From positions 21,823 to 85,822 of the forward strand of contig JALUXB010000019.1 of NCBI GenBank assembly GCA_027019175.1: a stretch of DNA of 64,000 nucleotides, read 5' to 3'. Position numbers and translations under genes: made by a program. This document shows positions 26,754 through 35,177 of this stretch, piece after piece (position 1 is the stretch's first letter; each line of letters starts with the position of its first letter). This DNA comes from Sulfurovum sp. (GTDB lineage: Bacteria; Campylobacterota; Campylobacteria; Campylobacterales; Sulfurovaceae). The notes under the pieces are model-generated. The model did not search any database. It worked only from the letters and a program-made list of their open reading frames with translations, and was not told the DNA's origin.

Positions 26754-27971
26754 ATGAAAAAGACGCTTTTACTTTCAGTAGCAGCTTCAGCAATGCTGAT
26801 GGCGGGTGGGGATATTGCCCCGGTAGTACAGGAGGAAGCTCCGGCAGCATCAGAGTTCCTGATCTTTAACAACATCTATGCAAAAGGTGAGATCAGACCA
26901 AGATATGAGTATGTCGATGTATCAGATAATGGGCTTGATAAAGCCGATGCCTATACCAACAGACTGACACTCGGTATTGGTGCAGACTTCATGCAAATTG
27001 ACGGTCTTTCTGTTTATTTGGAAGGTACCAATGTTATGGGTTCAGGAGATTTTTTCAGTACTAATAATAATAAGGTAAACTATGAAACAGTAGTTGATCC
27101 TGATCAGACAAGAATCACACAAGCCTATATGGACTACAAATTCAGTGATACACTTATCCGTGTCGGTCGACAGGGTGTTAACCTCGACAACCAGCGTTTC
27201 ATAGGTACTGTCAACTGGAGACAAATGCCGCAGACTTATGATGCTGCTGCTATCATTAACAACTCTATTGATAACCTGAGCCTGATGGCTGCATATGTAT
27301 GGAGAGTAAACAAAGTAAATACAACTGACTTTGATACAAATACTGTGCTTCTGCATGCAGCATATACTTTTATGCCGGAACTGACACTCACTGCCTATGA
27401 CTATATTGTTGAAAACTTTGCAGATACCTACGGAATCGCAGCAACCGGTAAAGTTGCAGTGGGTGGAGCAAATGTGACTTACCGTGCAGAGTATGCTCAT
27501 GAAAAAGATCCAAGCAACGGTACAGGAAAAGCAGACGCAGATTACTATAATCTACAAGCAACTGCAAATATGAGCGGTTTCCTTGTAGGTGCACAGTATG
27601 AAGTACTTGGAGCTGGAGATAATAATGGGAACGGTGCTTTTTATACACCACTTGCAACACTCCATGCACATAATGGTTGGGCTGATATCTTCCTTGGCGG
27701 TACACCACTTAATGGTCTTGTTGACGTAAATGGTATGGTTGGATACAAAGCAGAAGGATTTGGAGTTGCAAAAGTAATTTACCACGATTTCTCTTCAGAC
27801 AAAGGAAGTACAGACTATGGTACAGAGTGGGATGCACTTTACAAAAACAAAATTCCTGGGGTAAAAGGTCTTACTGGTATGCTGAAAGCTTCTTGGTATA
27901 ATGCAGACCAATACAAAAAAGACACAACAAAATTCTGGGTAATGCTCGACTACAAGTTCAGCACCAAGTAA
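26754..27971 (+). CDS. Major outer-membrane porin (beta-barrel)
   Basis: 405 residues with a clear signal peptide (MKKTLLLSVAASAMLMAGG) and alternating beta-strand patterns: YAKGEIRPRYEYVDV, AYTNRLTLGIGADF, RITQAYMDYKFSDTLIRVGRQGVNLDNQRF and the final FWVMLDYKFSTK. This is the form of the Campylobacterota single-barrel porins. AAGGAG lies 6 bases before the ATG at 26754; a longer in-frame ORF to 26643 is ruled out by that and by the signal peptide. Monocistronic: a strong promoter precedes it and a hairpin follows. Substrate is unknown. Confidence 0.85.
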   Translation: MKKTLLLSVAASAMLMAGGDIAPVVQEEAPAASEFLIFNNIYAKGEIRPRYEYVDVSDNGLDKADAYTNRLTLGIGADFMQIDGLSVYLEGTNVMGSGDFFSTNNNKVNYETVVDPDQTRITQAYMDYKFSDTLIRVGRQGVNLDNQRFIGTVNWRQMPQTYDAAAIINNSIDNLSLMAAYVWRVNKVNTTDFDTNTVLLHAAYTFMPELTLTAYDYIVENFADTYGIAATGKVAVGGANVTYRAEYAHEKDPSNGTGKADADYYNLQATANMSGFLVGAQYEVLGAGDNNGNGAFYTPLATLHAHNGWADIFLGGTPLNGLVDVNGMVGYKAEGFGVAKVIYHDFSSDKGSTDYGTEWDALYKNKIPGVKGLTGMLKASWYNADQYKKDTTKFWVMLDYKFSTK

Positions 27972-27982
27972 TTTTAAAAATA

Positions 27983-28014
27983 GCGAACCACTCTTTCTCT
28001 GAAAGGGTGCTCGC
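27983..28014 (+). terminator. Porin gene terminator hairpin
   Basis: GCGA...CACTCTTTC-TCT-GAAAGGGTG...TCGC forms a long stem with a small internal bulge, starting 12 bases after the porin stop and followed by a pyrimidine-rich tract. Confidence 0.7.
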
Positions 28015-28041
28015 CCCCTTCCCTTTCTTTCTTCCCATTTA

Positions 28042-28050
28042 TGCTATACT
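28042..28050 (+). promoter_or_regulatory. Extended -10 element for rimO
   Basis: TGCTATACT, the third occurrence of this nonamer in the window, ending 35 bases before the rimO ATG. Confidence 0.55.
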
Positions 28051-28085
28051 TCCATCATATATAACCCCATTTTTAACGGATACCT

Positions 28086-29399
28086 ATGTCAAAAAAACTA
28101 CACCTTGTCAGCCTTGGCTGCACCAAGAACCTCGTCGACTCTGAAGTCATGCTCGGGCGGCTGCAAGAGTACGAGATCACCGACGACAACACCGAAGCGG
28201 ACGTCATCATTGTCAACACCTGCGGTTTCATCGATGCGGCAAAAGAGGAGAGCATCAATACCGTGCTCAATCTTCATGACGAACGCAAGAAAGACTCTGT
28301 ACTGGTCATGGCAGGCTGCCTCTCGGAGCGCTACAAAGAGGAGCTGATGCAGGACCTCCCCGAAATCGACATCTTCACCGGAGTGGGTGACTACGAAAAA
28401 ATCGATGCACTCATCGCCAAAAAACAGAGTACCTTCTCTCCGGAAGTTTACCTTGCTACCGAAGAGAGCGGCAGGGTCATCACAGGTTCAAACTACCATG
28501 CCTACATCAAAATAGCCGAAGGGTGCAACCAGCAGTGCAGTTTCTGTGCCATTCCAGGCTTCAAGGGTAAGCTCCACTCGCGAAGCCTTGAATCGATTGT
28601 CAAAGAGGTGACCATGCTTGCGCAAAAAGGCTTTTTTGACTTTTCCTTTATCTCACAGGACAGCTCGAGCTACGGGCGTGACATGGGACTCAAGGACGGC
28701 CTGCGTGATCTCATCAAAGCAGTAGAAGCCGTCGAGGGGGTACGAAGTGCCCGCATCCTCTACCTTTACCCCTCTACCACTACATTCGAGCTCATCGACG
28801 ACATTGCCGACTCGAAAGTCTTTCAGACCTACTACGACATGCCCATCCAGCATATCGACGACCGTGTGCTCAAAACAATGAAGCGCGGCTTTGGCGAAAA
28901 GCAGACCATCGCCCTGCTTGAGCATATGAAGAGCAAACCGGATGCTTTTATCCGTACTTCTGTCATCGCCGGGCATCCGGGAGAGAGTGAAGAGAGTTTC
29001 CAAAAACTCTGTAACTTCATGGAAACTTTCGGTTTCGACCGCTTTAATGTCTTTGCCTACTCCAACGAAGAGACTACTGCCGCCTACACAATGGAACAGC
29101 TACCGCAAGAAGTTATAGAAGCGCGTACCCTAAAACTGGGGGAGATCGCAGAAAAGACGACAAAGGCTTCTCTTGAAAAAATGGTCGGCAAAACGGTTGA
29201 ACTTGTCATAGACGGCGAAAGCGATGAACATGAATTTCTCCTCTCTGCACGTCCACTGCAATGGGCCGTCGATATTGACGGAGAAGTACTTGTGAATGAT
29301 ACGAACGATCTCCCTGTAGAATATGGCAAATTGTATAAAGCGAAGATCACTGAGTTGGCAGGCATGCAGCTTTTGGCAACGCTGATTAGTGAGGAATAA
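28086..29399 (+). CDS. rimO: Ribosomal protein S12 methylthiotransferase RimO
   Basis: 437 residues, radical SAM protein that methylthiolates the conserved Asp of S12. The MTTase cysteines lie in LGCTKN (C12), NTCGF and AGCLSER; the radical SAM cluster is CNQQCSFC; a TRAM domain forms the end. It is followed by a repeat element and tilS, as in C. jejuni from memory. Confidence 0.97.
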   Translation: MSKKLHLVSLGCTKNLVDSEVMLGRLQEYEITDDNTEADVIIVNTCGFIDAAKEESINTVLNLHDERKKDSVLVMAGCLSERYKEELMQDLPEIDIFTGVGDYEKIDALIAKKQSTFSPEVYLATEESGRVITGSNYHAYIKIAEGCNQQCSFCAIPGFKGKLHSRSLESIVKEVTMLAQKGFFDFSFISQDSSSYGRDMGLKDGLRDLIKAVEAVEGVRSARILYLYPSTTTFELIDDIADSKVFQTYYDMPIQHIDDRVLKTMKRGFGEKQTIALLEHMKSKPDAFIRTSVIAGHPGESEESFQKLCNFMETFGFDRFNVFAYSNEETTAAYTMEQLPQEVIEARTLKLGEIAEKTTKASLEKMVGKTVELVIDGESDEHEFLLSARPLQWAVDIDGEVLVNDTNDLPVEYGKLYKAKITELAGMQLLATLISEE

Positions 29400-29417
29400 T
29401 GTATATCCCTCTTATCT

Positions 29418-29494
29418 GCAGGGAGTTGTTCCTTGACAACACCAATAACCACAAACCTTATTTACAATTGGTGTTGTGAGACACAACACCCTAC
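29418..29494. repeat. REP/MITE-like paired-hairpin element, copy 6 (GTTGT type)
   Basis: Right hairpin GGTGTTGTGAGACACAACAC(C)CTAC at 29470-29494 is well kept; the left half (GCAGGGAGTTGTTCCTTGACAACACC region, 29418-29443) is degenerate. About 26 bp separate them. It lies between rimO and tilS, followed 24 bp later by a heptamer array. Confidence 0.75.
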
Positions 29495-29506
29495 AAAGCA
29501 TAAACG

Positions 29507-30505
29507 ATGAAACCTGAACTACTCACTACTCACTGCTCACTGCTCACTAAAAAAAACTTATTGGCTTTCTCTTCCGGCATTGATTCTTCTGCACTCTTTT
29601 TTCTCCTCATAGAAAACAATATCAAATTTGATATTGCCATCGTTGATTACGGCTTACGTAAACAGAGCAACGAGGAGATACAGCACGCCAAAGCTCTGGC
29701 AAGACAGTACAACCTTACTTGTCATACAGCAACAGCACCAAAATTCACATCACATTTTGAACAGCAGGCACGTGCCTTTCGTTATGCTTTTTTTGAGAGC
29801 CTCATACGAGAATACCACTATGATAATTTACTGACTGCCCATCAACTCAACGACCGGCTGGAATGGATGCTGATGCGGCTTGCCAAAGGTGCTGGTGTGG
29901 TAGAGATGACCGGTCTGGAAGCTGTAACACAGAAAAAAGGCTACACACTGCTGCGTCCACTGTTAGACTACAGCAAAGACGAACTGCTGGCTTACCTTAA
30001 TGTGAATAAGCATCCCTATTTTGTCGATGAGAGCAACAGCGACGAACGATACGAGCGTAACGCTTTTCGCAAACATTTCTCCGATCCGATCATTGCCAAA
30101 TACAAAGAAGGCATCAAACGTAGTTTTGATTACCTTGAAACGGACAGGGAACAGCTTCTTTCAGGCTATGAAACTATGTATCACGAAAAAGAGCTCTATG
30201 TACTCAGAATATATGATTCAAAAGTGAAAACAAGGGCAGTCGACCGAACCCTTAAACGGCTTGGCTACCTTCTCTCTGCCGCACAGCGTCAGGAGATTGC
30301 TACAAGTGATTCTCTTGTCATCGGTCGTACATGGGCCGTTGCGTATCAAGAGAAGGTTCTCTACATCGCCCCTTACCTCACTGCCGATATGCCCAAAGAC
30401 TTTAAAGAACAATGCAGAATCAACAAAATACCGTCAAAAATAAGACCCTATCTCTTCAAAGCGAAGATCGATCCGGAAACAATACGCCAATTACACCATC
30501 CGTAG
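29507..30505 (+). CDS. tilS: tRNA(Ile)-lysidine synthase
   Basis: 332 residues. Makes lysidine at C34 of tRNA-Ile(CAU), which is essential for AUA decoding. The PP-loop SSGIDSS is at 22-28, with VDYGLR and the HQLNDRLEW segment downstream. Shorter than E. coli TilS, as in other members of the phylum. Residues about 5-14 (LLTTHCSLLT) come from the heptamer array at 29518-29549, so the leader is repeat-derived; no ribosome-binding site is seen before the ATG. Confidence 0.92.
   Translation: MKPELLTTHCSLLTKKNLLAFSSGIDSSALFFLLIENNIKFDIAIVDYGLRKQSNEEIQHAKALARQYNLTCHTATAPKFTSHFEQQARAFRYAFFESLIREYHYDNLLTAHQLNDRLEWMLMRLAKGAGVVEMTGLEAVTQKKGYTLLRPLLDYSKDELLAYLNVNKHPYFVDESNSDERYERNAFRKHFSDPIIAKYKEGIKRSFDYLETDREQLLSGYETMYHEKELYVLRIYDSKVKTRAVDRTLKRLGYLLSAAQRQEIATSDSLVIGRTWAVAYQEKVLYIAPYLTADMPKDFKEQCRINKIPSKIRPYLFKAKIDPETIRQLHHP
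29518..29549. repeat. 7-bp tandem array (ACTRCTC)n inside the tilS 5' end
   Basis: Units ACTACTC, ACTACTC, ACTGCTC, ACTGCTC and a final ACTA: four full units. It is translated within the tilS N-terminus and fits the NNYRCTY heptamer pattern. Confidence 0.88.
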
Positions 30506-30527
30506 GGTGTTGTCCCCCGACAACACC
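30502..30527. repeat. REP-like single hairpin, copy 5 (GTTGT type, half element)
   Basis: GTAGGGTGTTGTCCCCCGAC(AACACC): the stem GGTGTTGTC/GACAACACC has the same outer GTAG as the paired elements. No right half is found before the next element 64 bp away. It immediately follows tilS; its first bases overlap the tilS stop. Confidence 0.8.
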
Positions 30528-30590
30528 GAAACATCAAACGAAAAACACACAACAATAAATTCAAAGCACATTCAAAACATTTTGGCAAAC

Positions 30591-30686
30591 GCGTAGGGTG
30601 CGAAATCTCGCACCTTCATACTATTCTTAAGAAATAACGGTTATTTCTATTTATGCATTTCAAAGGTGCGTGACTACGCACCCTAC
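30591..30686. repeat. REP/MITE-like paired-hairpin element, copy 4 (GCGT type)
   Basis: Left hairpin GCGTAGGGTGCG...CGCACC (30591-30614) and right hairpin GGTGCGTGACTACGCACC(CTAC) (30665-30686). The interior aligns with copy 3. It lies between convergent tilS and the recombinase gene. Confidence 0.88.
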
Positions 30687-30695
30687 AATTTTTTC

Positions 30696-30723
30696 AGCAC
30701 TCAATACTTAACGCTCATCACTT
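30696..30723. repeat. Degenerate 7-bp array at the recombinase 3' end
   Basis: AGCACTC, AATACTT, AACGCTC, ATCACTT: four units following ANYRCTY, with no two identical. It overlaps the recombinase stop codon (30708-30710) and lies 10 bp from copy 4. Weaker than the other arrays. Confidence 0.45.
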
Positions 30724-31556
30724 CCTTTTGCCAACGGGTGTGCCTTCATATATTCCTGCATCTTCTTGACACTTCCCAGCTTTGTGTAAACCTGTGTTGT
30801 CGCCATTGTCTCATGTCCGAGCAGTTCACTTACATCGGCAATACGTGCGCCATGGTTGAGCAGGTGGGTGGCGAAGGAGTGACGCAGCTGGTGCGGGGTG
30901 GCTTTAATGCCCGAAGCTTTGAAAAGTTTGGTCAGTTTGTAGCGCAGCTGCGCGGCATTGAGCGGAGCGTTGCCCTTTTCAAAAAGATACTTTTTAGGTT
31001 GTGCCTGTGCCAAATGCACCTCCAAAAGGTCTCTAATAGAGGTCAGCAGCGGCAGTTCGCGTACCTTGTTTCCCTTTCCGTGTACCTGCACCCATTCGGA
31101 CTTGATATCTTCAAGCTTTAATGATGCCAGTTCGGAGATACGCAGTCCAAGCCCATAAAGCATTGAGACCAGCAACTTCTCTTCTACAGTCGCCTTCTCC
31201 AGTACCTCATCGATGTAAACCTCCTCAATGGGTTTAGGAAGACTCTGGGGAACTTTAATAGACTCATCTCCAATCATATGAACATGCAGCTGCCGCTGAT
31301 CTTCAAGGTATTTGACAAACGAACGCACCGCAGAGAGTTTTTTGACAATGGTCTTTTTATTATTTTTAACAATCTTAAAGCGAAACAGTGTCAAGTCAAG
31401 CACCCATATCCCATCCTCTTCATAGAAATGTGCCGAAGATGCCATTTGGGAAAGTGCGATCTCATAGGTTTGTACCGTCACCTCCGAATACCCCCGTACA
31501 CTCAGCAGGTAGTCCAGAAACGCTTCGATATACTCCCCTAACGCTTCACACTTCAT
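30708..31556 (-). CDS. Tyrosine recombinase (Xer-like)
   Basis: 282 residues with an N-terminal SAM-like core-binding domain and a C-terminal catalytic domain. The catalytic Arg lies in GLGLRISELAS; HQLRHSFATHLLNHG gives His-x-x-Arg; LLGHETMATTQVYTKLG gives the second His and the nucleophilic Tyr. The length fits XerC/XerD more than the longer XerH (about 360) of Helicobacter, but role at dif is only likely. No mobile element surrounds it. The start codon lies inside a degenerate heptamer array (31545-31572). Confidence 0.88.
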   Translation of the reverse strand: MKCEALGEYIEAFLDYLLSVRGYSEVTVQTYEIALSQMASSAHFYEEDGIWVLDLTLFRFKIVKNNKKTIVKKLSAVRSFVKYLEDQRQLHVHMIGDESIKVPQSLPKPIEEVYIDEVLEKATVEEKLLVSMLYGLGLRISELASLKLEDIKSEWVQVHGKGNKVRELPLLTSIRDLLEVHLAQAQPKKYLFEKGNAPLNAAQLRYKLTKLFKASGIKATPHQLRHSFATHLLNHGARIADVSELLGHETMATTQVYTKLGSVKKMQEYMKAHPLAKGSDER

Positions 31557-31572
31557 GCTTCACTCTTCACTA
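31545..31572. repeat. 7-bp array (TTCACTC)n over the recombinase start codon
   Basis: TTCACAC, TTCATGC, TTCACTC, TTCACTA on the plus strand: four units with changes at two positions. The minus-strand recombinase ATG (31554-31556) is within it, and GAAGAG of the array may act as its ribosome-binding site. Confidence 0.75.
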
Positions 31573-32190
31573 TACAATCGTGTGTTCAAGCATCTTTGAC
31601 TTCAAAAACACTTTCGCCTCTTCCAGTGTCATCCCCTCCAGTGAAACACTTTGCATGTAAAAGTCGATCTTCCCAAAAGGCTTGGGAATGACAAACCTGT
31701 CCCAACTGCCAAGCTGCCAATAGGAAGTAGCTTGATAGTTCATTACAAAAATGGGCAAACTGCTCTTGAGTGCAATACCGATAGCACCGTCACTCATGCT
31801 GTAGCGCGGCCCTCTTGGGCCGTCAGGTGTAATGAGCACCTCTTCACCGTCTCTGATACGCTTGAAGGCCTGCAAAAGCACCTGCCGTGCGCCCTTTTTA
31901 CTTGACCCTCTCAGGGCATCGATACGCAGCAGTTTCAGTGTACCCGCAATAAGGGAGCCGTCAAAGTGTGCGGAAATAATGGCGGAAGCTTTATGTTTGG
32001 GATGGATTTTTCGGTATGCCTGAGGGCTCATCAGCAGTTCGGCATGCCAGCAGACACAGACATGCTGACACGCGTCAATGGGGGTAATAAAGTGAAAGGT
32101 TTTACGGTTGGTGTACCACAGCAGACGCATAATCACATAGAAAAGCGGCGGCAGCACTACCACTCCAAGCTTTCTGATAAACTGCTTCAT
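31570..32190 (-). CDS. DUF374 lysophospholipid acyltransferase-family protein
   Basis: 206 residues, a membrane-linked acyltransferase-like protein. HFDGSL resembles the acyltransferase HxxxxD, followed by LRGSSKKGA and TPDGPRGPRY, the DUF374 signatures. Probably acts on lipid A or phospholipid, but no substrate is known. It ends 13 bases before the recombinase gene starts and begins 2 bases after miaB ends. Confidence 0.85.
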   Translation of the reverse strand: MKQFIRKLGVVVLPPLFYVIMRLLWYTNRKTFHFITPIDACQHVCVCWHAELLMSPQAYRKIHPKHKASAIISAHFDGSLIAGTLKLLRIDALRGSSKKGARQVLLQAFKRIRDGEEVLITPDGPRGPRYSMSDGAIGIALKSSLPIFVMNYQATSYWQLGSWDRFVIPKPFGKIDFYMQSVSLEGMTLEEAKVFLKSKMLEHTIV

Positions 32191-32192
32191 CG

Positions 32193-33500
32193 TTATGCTT
32201 GGTTAAGAACCACTCCGTCAAGTGCACCGCGAGAGGCTTTGAGAATTTCAACTTCGACAATCTTCCCAAGCAACTCTTCACTGCCCTCAACAAAGACAAG
32301 CTTGCCGTCATCACTGCGCCCGGCAACACGGTTACCCGGCTTGAGCTCGTCAAAATAGACTTTGTGCACCTTCCCTACCTGGGCATCCATCACTTCATCA
32401 AGAATTTCTGTATGACGTTTTTGCAGCCTTGTCAACCGTGCAGACGCTACTTCATCGGGTACCTGATTGTCGTACTCTGCTGCTTCAGTATGTGGTCGGG
32501 GAGAGTATTTGAAAGAGAAAAGTTGCTCAAAACGTACTTTTTCCAATACCTCCATGGTATCTTCAAAGTCTGCATCACTCTCTCCGGGAAAGCCGACGAT
32601 GATATCTGTAGAGATAGCAGCCTCCGGACAGAGGGTACGTATCTTTTCACAGCGGTTGAGAAACCACTCTTTCGTATAACCGCGTTTCATCGCTTTAAGT
32701 AACTGTGTCGACCCGCTCTGCAGCGGTACGTGAATCTGCTTACAAATTTTCGGGTTGGAAGCGAACTCATCAAGGAATGCATCATCCATGTGCAGCGGAT
32801 GGGGAGAGGTAAAACGAATGCGCTCCAGCCCGTCGATAGCCGAAATTTTCTGCAAGAGTCCTGTAAAGTCAATCTTCTCCTCGGCAGCACCAAAACGTCT
32901 GCCGTAATTGTTGACATTCTGCCCCAGCAGCATCACCTCTTTGGCACCGCTATTGACCGCTTTTGTAATCTCCTGCACCAGAAGATCGCTCGGAATGGAG
33001 ATTTCGTCACCGCGTGTAGCAGGTACAATGCAGAAGGTACATGCCTTGTCGCACCCAATGGAAATATTCACCATCGCCTTGAACGGATTGGTTCGGTACT
33101 CACCGAATGCATAGGTACTCTCATCATAGTCTGTACTCACTTCGACAGCATGTTTTTTCTCCACTACTTCGGTAATTTTGGAAACATTGCGTGCCCCAAG
33201 GACAAAATCGACCGAAGGCGCACGCTTAATGATCTCTTCACCAAGATGGCTTGCCGTACAGCCGGCAACACCGATCTTGGCACCTTCCTTCTTCTTTTTG
33301 TTGAAAACCCCTATCTCGGAAAAGAGCTTTGCCACAGGCTTTTCACGCACCGAACAGGTGTTAATAATGATCAGGTCTGCTTCTTCAAGCGTTTCTGTCA
33401 GTTCATAATCTTCTTTGGTACTCAGTTCTGCGATCATATGCTCTGTATCACGCACATTCATGGCACATCCAAGTGTTTCGATAAACAGTTTTTTACTCAT
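32193..33500 (-). CDS. miaB: tRNA-2-methylthio-N6-dimethylallyladenosine synthase MiaB
   Basis: 435 residues, radical SAM methylthiotransferase for A37 of tRNA. MTTase cysteines in LGCAMN, NTCSVRE and AGCTASH; radical SAM cluster [12 protein letters not shown] domain at the end. Substrate is made by MiaA, encoded at 45961 in this window. It belongs to the same family as RimO (28086) but the two are clearly distinct. Confidence 0.97.
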   Translation of the reverse strand: MSKKLFIETLGCAMNVRDTEHMIAELSTKEDYELTETLEEADLIIINTCSVREKPVAKLFSEIGVFNKKKKEGAKIGVAGCTASHLGEEIIKRAPSVDFVLGARNVSKITEVVEKKHAVEVSTDYDESTYAFGEYRTNPFKAMVNISIGCDKACTFCIVPATRGDEISIPSDLLVQEITKAVNSGAKEVMLLGQNVNNYGRRFGAAEEKIDFTGLLQKISAIDGLERIRFTSPHPLHMDDAFLDEFASNPKICKQIHVPLQSGSTQLLKAMKRGYTKEWFLNRCEKIRTLCPEAAISTDIIVGFPGESDADFEDTMEVLEKVRFEQLFSFKYSPRPHTEAAEYDNQVPDEVASARLTRLQKRHTEILDEVMDAQVGKVHKVYFDELKPGNRVAGRSDDGKLVFVEGSEELLGKIVEVEILKASRGALDGVVLNQA

Positions 33501-33594
33501 TTTAAATACTCGTTTTCAGTCAGGGATATTTTAGATAATTTGGAAGAAAAACAGGGGAAGCAGCTGGTTGGAAGCAGTGCACTATACATCTGCT

Positions 33595-33834
33595 CTATGC
33601 GATGATGTGCACTTCATAAATATATTCATTGTCATCGAGACCATACTTGACCTCTCTCATATACACCGAGTAGCCCTTCTCTTCAAAATATTCAATCATC
33701 TCTTTGAGCTCTTTGTGAGAGTTGTCTTTGTCAAAATAGAAGATGGAACGGTTTGCCAATTCATCTTCAATCTTTTTGAGCTCTATGGTTTTAGGCTTTG
33801 CTTTGAGCGTGGTTCTCGCCAGTTTCAATTTCAT
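33595..33834 (-). CDS. HP0268-family small nuclease
   Basis: 79 residues beginning MKLKLARTTLKAKPKTIELK and ending YIYEVHIIA. This matches H. pylori HP0268, reported as a nicking endonuclease and purine-specific RNase with a Smr-like fold. Its position between miaB and nusA matches C. jejuni from memory. Activity in this organism is inferred. Confidence 0.85.
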   Translation of the reverse strand: MKLKLARTTLKAKPKTIELKKIEDELANRSIFYFDKDNSHKELKEMIEYFEEKGYSVYMREVKYGLDDNEYIYEVHIIA

Positions 33835-33918
33835 TCATTGTCCTTTTTAGTCGTCGCTTTTCGTTATGCATGCTATTGTGACTGATTATACTTTATTTTC
33901 AGTAAAGGTTTGGTTAGC

Positions 33919-33924
33919 TATAAT
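33919..33924 (+). promoter_or_regulatory. Candidate -10 box for nusA
   Basis: TATAAT in AGCTATAATTTT, about 99 bases before the nusA ATG. The leader of about 90 bases is long for the window; AAGGA at about 34012 is the ribosome-binding site. Confidence 0.5.
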
Positions 33925-34022
33925 TTTATACTTCAAAAAAAGACCCTCCCAGACGTACTTGACACTGTTATGTTACCTCTTGTAGCGGTAGAATTGAAGC
34001 GTAACCATAGAAGGATTTTGCA

Positions 34023-35153
34023 ATGGAAAAAATACTCGATATTATCGAAGCGATCGCACACGAAAAAAATATTTCAAGAGAGAATGCCATCGAAGCGTTC
34101 AAAGATGCCCTTGTCAATACGGCAAAGAGACTGACAACACCTTCAAGTGACTTTGAAGTGATCATAGACAACGACACGAAAACCTACAGTGTCAACAAAG
34201 TCATTACGGTTGTACCCGATGATGATGAAAGGCTTGAAGAAGAGCCTGACAGCTATATTTCGCTGAGTGAAGCCAAAGAGTTCGATGATTCTATAGAAGT
34301 GGGCGACCAGCTCAAAGAGGAGTTTGTCCTCGAAGACTACGGCCGTACCGCTTCTGCAAACCTCTTTAGAGAACTCGAGTATCATGTGCAAAGACGTATC
34401 GAACAGGATCTTTTTGAAAAATACAGAGAAAAAGTCGGTACTGTCATGCTTGGTACTGTCAACCGTATTGACAATGAAGACAATACCCATGTTGAAATCG
34501 GTGAGCTCAAGGGAATCATGTCGCGAAGAAACCGTATCAAAGGTGAGACCTTTAAGCGTGGAGACACTATCAGGGCACTCCTGCGCTACGTCAGTGTAGA
34601 CCCGCAGTACGGACTCTTTTTGGAGCTGACACGTACCTCTCCAAAATTTCTTGAAGCATTGATGGCAAATGAAGTCCCGGAAATTGCAGATGGTGTCGTA
34701 GAGATCGTTGCTGCTTCAAGAATTCCCGGAGAGAGAGCGAAAATCGCACTCAAAACGGATCAGATGAATGTCGATCCAATCGGTGCGGCTGTCGGTGTCA
34801 AAGGGGTTCGTATCAATGCAGTCAGTGAAGAGCTCAACGGTGAGAATATCGACTGTATTGAATACTCGCCTATCCCTGAGATCTTCATCACCAGAGCACT
34901 TTCCCCTGCAATTACACAGAATATCAAAGTCGATGCAGACGCTAAAAAAGCTGTTGTTGACATCACAGGAGACCAGAAAGCCAAAGCGATTGGAAAAAGC
35001 GGTATCAACATCCGCCTCGCTTCAATGCTGACAGGCTATGACATTGAGCTTAATGAAGTCGAAGGTATTACCGAAAGACAAAGTGAAGGCGGCAACACGG
35101 CAGAAGCAGAAAAAACAAAAGATACAGCAGCATTGGAAAGCCTATTTAAATAG
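34023..35153 (+). CDS. nusA: Transcription termination/antitermination protein NusA
   Basis: 376 residues: N-terminal RNAP-binding domain (1-125), S1 domain (about 130-200, KVGTVMLGTVNRID) and two KH domains (about 200-345, with DPIGAAVGVKGVR and GKSGINIRLA). No C-terminal acidic repeats, as usual in this phylum. The gene stands alone; a perfect palindrome overlaps its stop codon. Confidence 0.97.
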   Translation: MEKILDIIEAIAHEKNISRENAIEAFKDALVNTAKRLTTPSSDFEVIIDNDTKTYSVNKVITVVPDDDERLEEEPDSYISLSEAKEFDDSIEVGDQLKEEFVLEDYGRTASANLFRELEYHVQRRIEQDLFEKYREKVGTVMLGTVNRIDNEDNTHVEIGELKGIMSRRNRIKGETFKRGDTIRALLRYVSVDPQYGLFLELTRTSPKFLEALMANEVPEIADGVVEIVAASRIPGERAKIALKTDQMNVDPIGAAVGVKGVRINAVSEELNGENIDCIEYSPIPEIFITRALSPAITQNIKVDADAKKAVVDITGDQKAKAIGKSGINIRLASMLTGYDIELNEVEGITERQSEGGNTAEAEKTKDTAALESLFK

Positions 35154-35156
35154 GCT
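35139..35156. terminator. 18-bp perfect palindrome at the nusA stop codon
   Basis: AGCCTATTTAAATAGGCT, perfect over 9+9 bases, includes the nusA TAG. It lies between convergent nusA and tpiA. There is no T tract after it, so it may be a bidirectional terminator or a binding site. Confidence 0.45.
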
Positions 35157-35177
35157 CAGTGCAGAGGCTGTTTCTCT

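Noticed and set aside
27042..27500. 152-codon minus-strand frame in the porin gene
   Set aside because: Cys/Ser-rich shadow of the porin, with no homology that I recognise and no promoter.
30708..31556. The tyrosine recombinase as part of a prophage or integron
   Set aside because: Neighbours are housekeeping genes, there is no attachment site or cargo, and the length fits Xer proteins.
2223..31572. Heptamer arrays considered as CRISPR
   Set aside because: The units are 7 bp with no spacers, and no cas gene is present. They are simple tandem repeats.
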